NCBI GenBank assembly: GCA_013619005.1
Contig: JABXKY010000157.1
Location: forward strand, 1-6,297
Direction of reading: 5' to 3'
DNA: 6,297 nucleotides
Source: Candidatus Bathyarchaeota archaeon
GTDB taxonomy: Archaea > Thermoproteota > Bathyarchaeia > TCS64
The notes below the pieces were generated by a model that was given only the letters and a program-made list of their open reading frames with translations, had not been told where the DNA came from and ran no database searches. The position numbers were made by a program, and so were the translations under genes. Shown here one piece after another: positions 5,840 through 6,297 of the stretch. How positions within the stretch are numbered: position 1 is the first letter of the stretch; every line of letters starts with the position of its first letter.

Positions 5840-6297
5840 TCACCAATTGATCTTGCCATCCTCGACGATGATGTAGCCTTCCTTGATGACGGTCCCGATG
5901 TTAGCCCTATCTTGGAGTACCTTGATGTTCCTCAACGGGTCGCCGTCAACGAGTATCAGGTCCGCTTTTTTGCCTACCTCAAGTGTACCCACATCTGGCA
6001 GTGCACAGTTCTCCGCATTGGTCTTGGTTGCGCTGATGATGGCGTCCATGGGCTTCATGCCTCCCTGCTTCACGTAGGTGTAAATCTCCCATGCAACACC
6101 TGGCGCGTCCCAGTAGGTGTTGTCCGTACCCGCGGCGATCTTGACCCCGGCTTTTAGGCATGTCTTGAAGTTCTTCACAAGTCCAGGTTTCATTGCCTCG
6201 AACTCGTCGCGGGTACCTGACGCAGCTCCCTCATAGGCATCAACCAGCGGATCGTAGTAGAACATACCCATTGTGGGTACCAGGAATTGACCATTGG
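5840..6297 (-). CDS. C-terminal part of a second amidohydrolase, imidazolonepropionase/prolidase-like
   Basis: The frame stays open to the right edge, past the ATG at 6271, so the gene is 5'-partial and only about 150 C-terminal residues of a roughly 400-residue family are present. GVKIAAGTDNT carries the conserved Asp metal ligand (codon at 6122-6124). GGMKPMDAIISATKTNAENCAL and GTLEVGKKADLILVDGDPLRNI are the standard closing helices and the return strand of the small beta domain in imidazolonepropionase-like and Xaa-Pro-dipeptidase-like amidohydrolases. The N-terminal HxH and the other metal ligands lie outside the window. This is a different branch of the superfamily from the amidohydrolase at the left edge. 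Substrate is unknown; a cyclic amide or peptide is the family-level expectation. Confidence 0.87.
   Translation of the reverse strand, partial: NGQFLVPTMGMFYYDPLVDAYEGAASGTRDEFEAMKPGLVKNFKTCLKAGVKIAAGTDNTYWDAPGVAWEIYTYVKQGGMKPMDAIISATKTNAENCALPDVGTLEVGKKADLILVDGDPLRNIKVLQDRANIGTVIKEGYIIVEDGKINW

Overview
The window looks like a piece of an archaeal chromosome. The evidence is indirect but consistent. Genes with their own promoter carry TATA-like boxes about 26-36 bp before the start codon, clearest as TTTATATC before the small regulator gene. These starts have little or no leader and no Shine-Dalgarno sequence, whereas the one operon-internal start does have a sequence matching the 16S rRNA 3' end. 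Codon use favours AGG for Arg and ATA for Ile. I cannot name a lineage. I see no tRNA, rRNA, CRISPR array, transposase or other mobile element.

Left part (1-2422, + strand): the 3' portion of an amidohydrolase of the AtzA/TrzN/SAH-deaminase type, cut by the window edge, is directly coupled to a reductive-dehalogenase-like corrinoid/iron-sulfur protein. The second gene keeps the Tyr/Asn/Arg triad and all eight cluster cysteines of the RdhA family but has no Tat signal and no membrane-anchor gene beside it, so it is probably cytoplasmic and not a respiratory enzyme. The amidohydrolase keeps its metal ligands but has Gly where the family has its catalytic Glu. The pair is the most unusual unit in the window.

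Middle part (2455-5206, - strand): three genes in a row, transcribed in the order DUF2961/GH172-type protein, 65-residue winged-helix-like regulator, 12-segment MFS transporter. The regulator has its own strong TATA box, and no T-run separates it from the transporter. The gap between them holds a strong hairpin (3673-3702) and a short perfect inverted repeat (3648-3659) at the expected TATA position of the transporter, both good operator candidates. A plausible reading is a regulated transport unit, perhaps for a sugar handled by the GH172-type enzyme.

Right part (5207-6297): a short divergent promoter region drives the DUF2961 gene leftward and a YbaK/EbsC-family aminoacyl-tRNA deacylase-like gene rightward, both apparently leaderless. 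Converging on the latter is the 3' end of a second amidohydrolase of the imidazolonepropionase/prolidase-like type, cut by the right edge.
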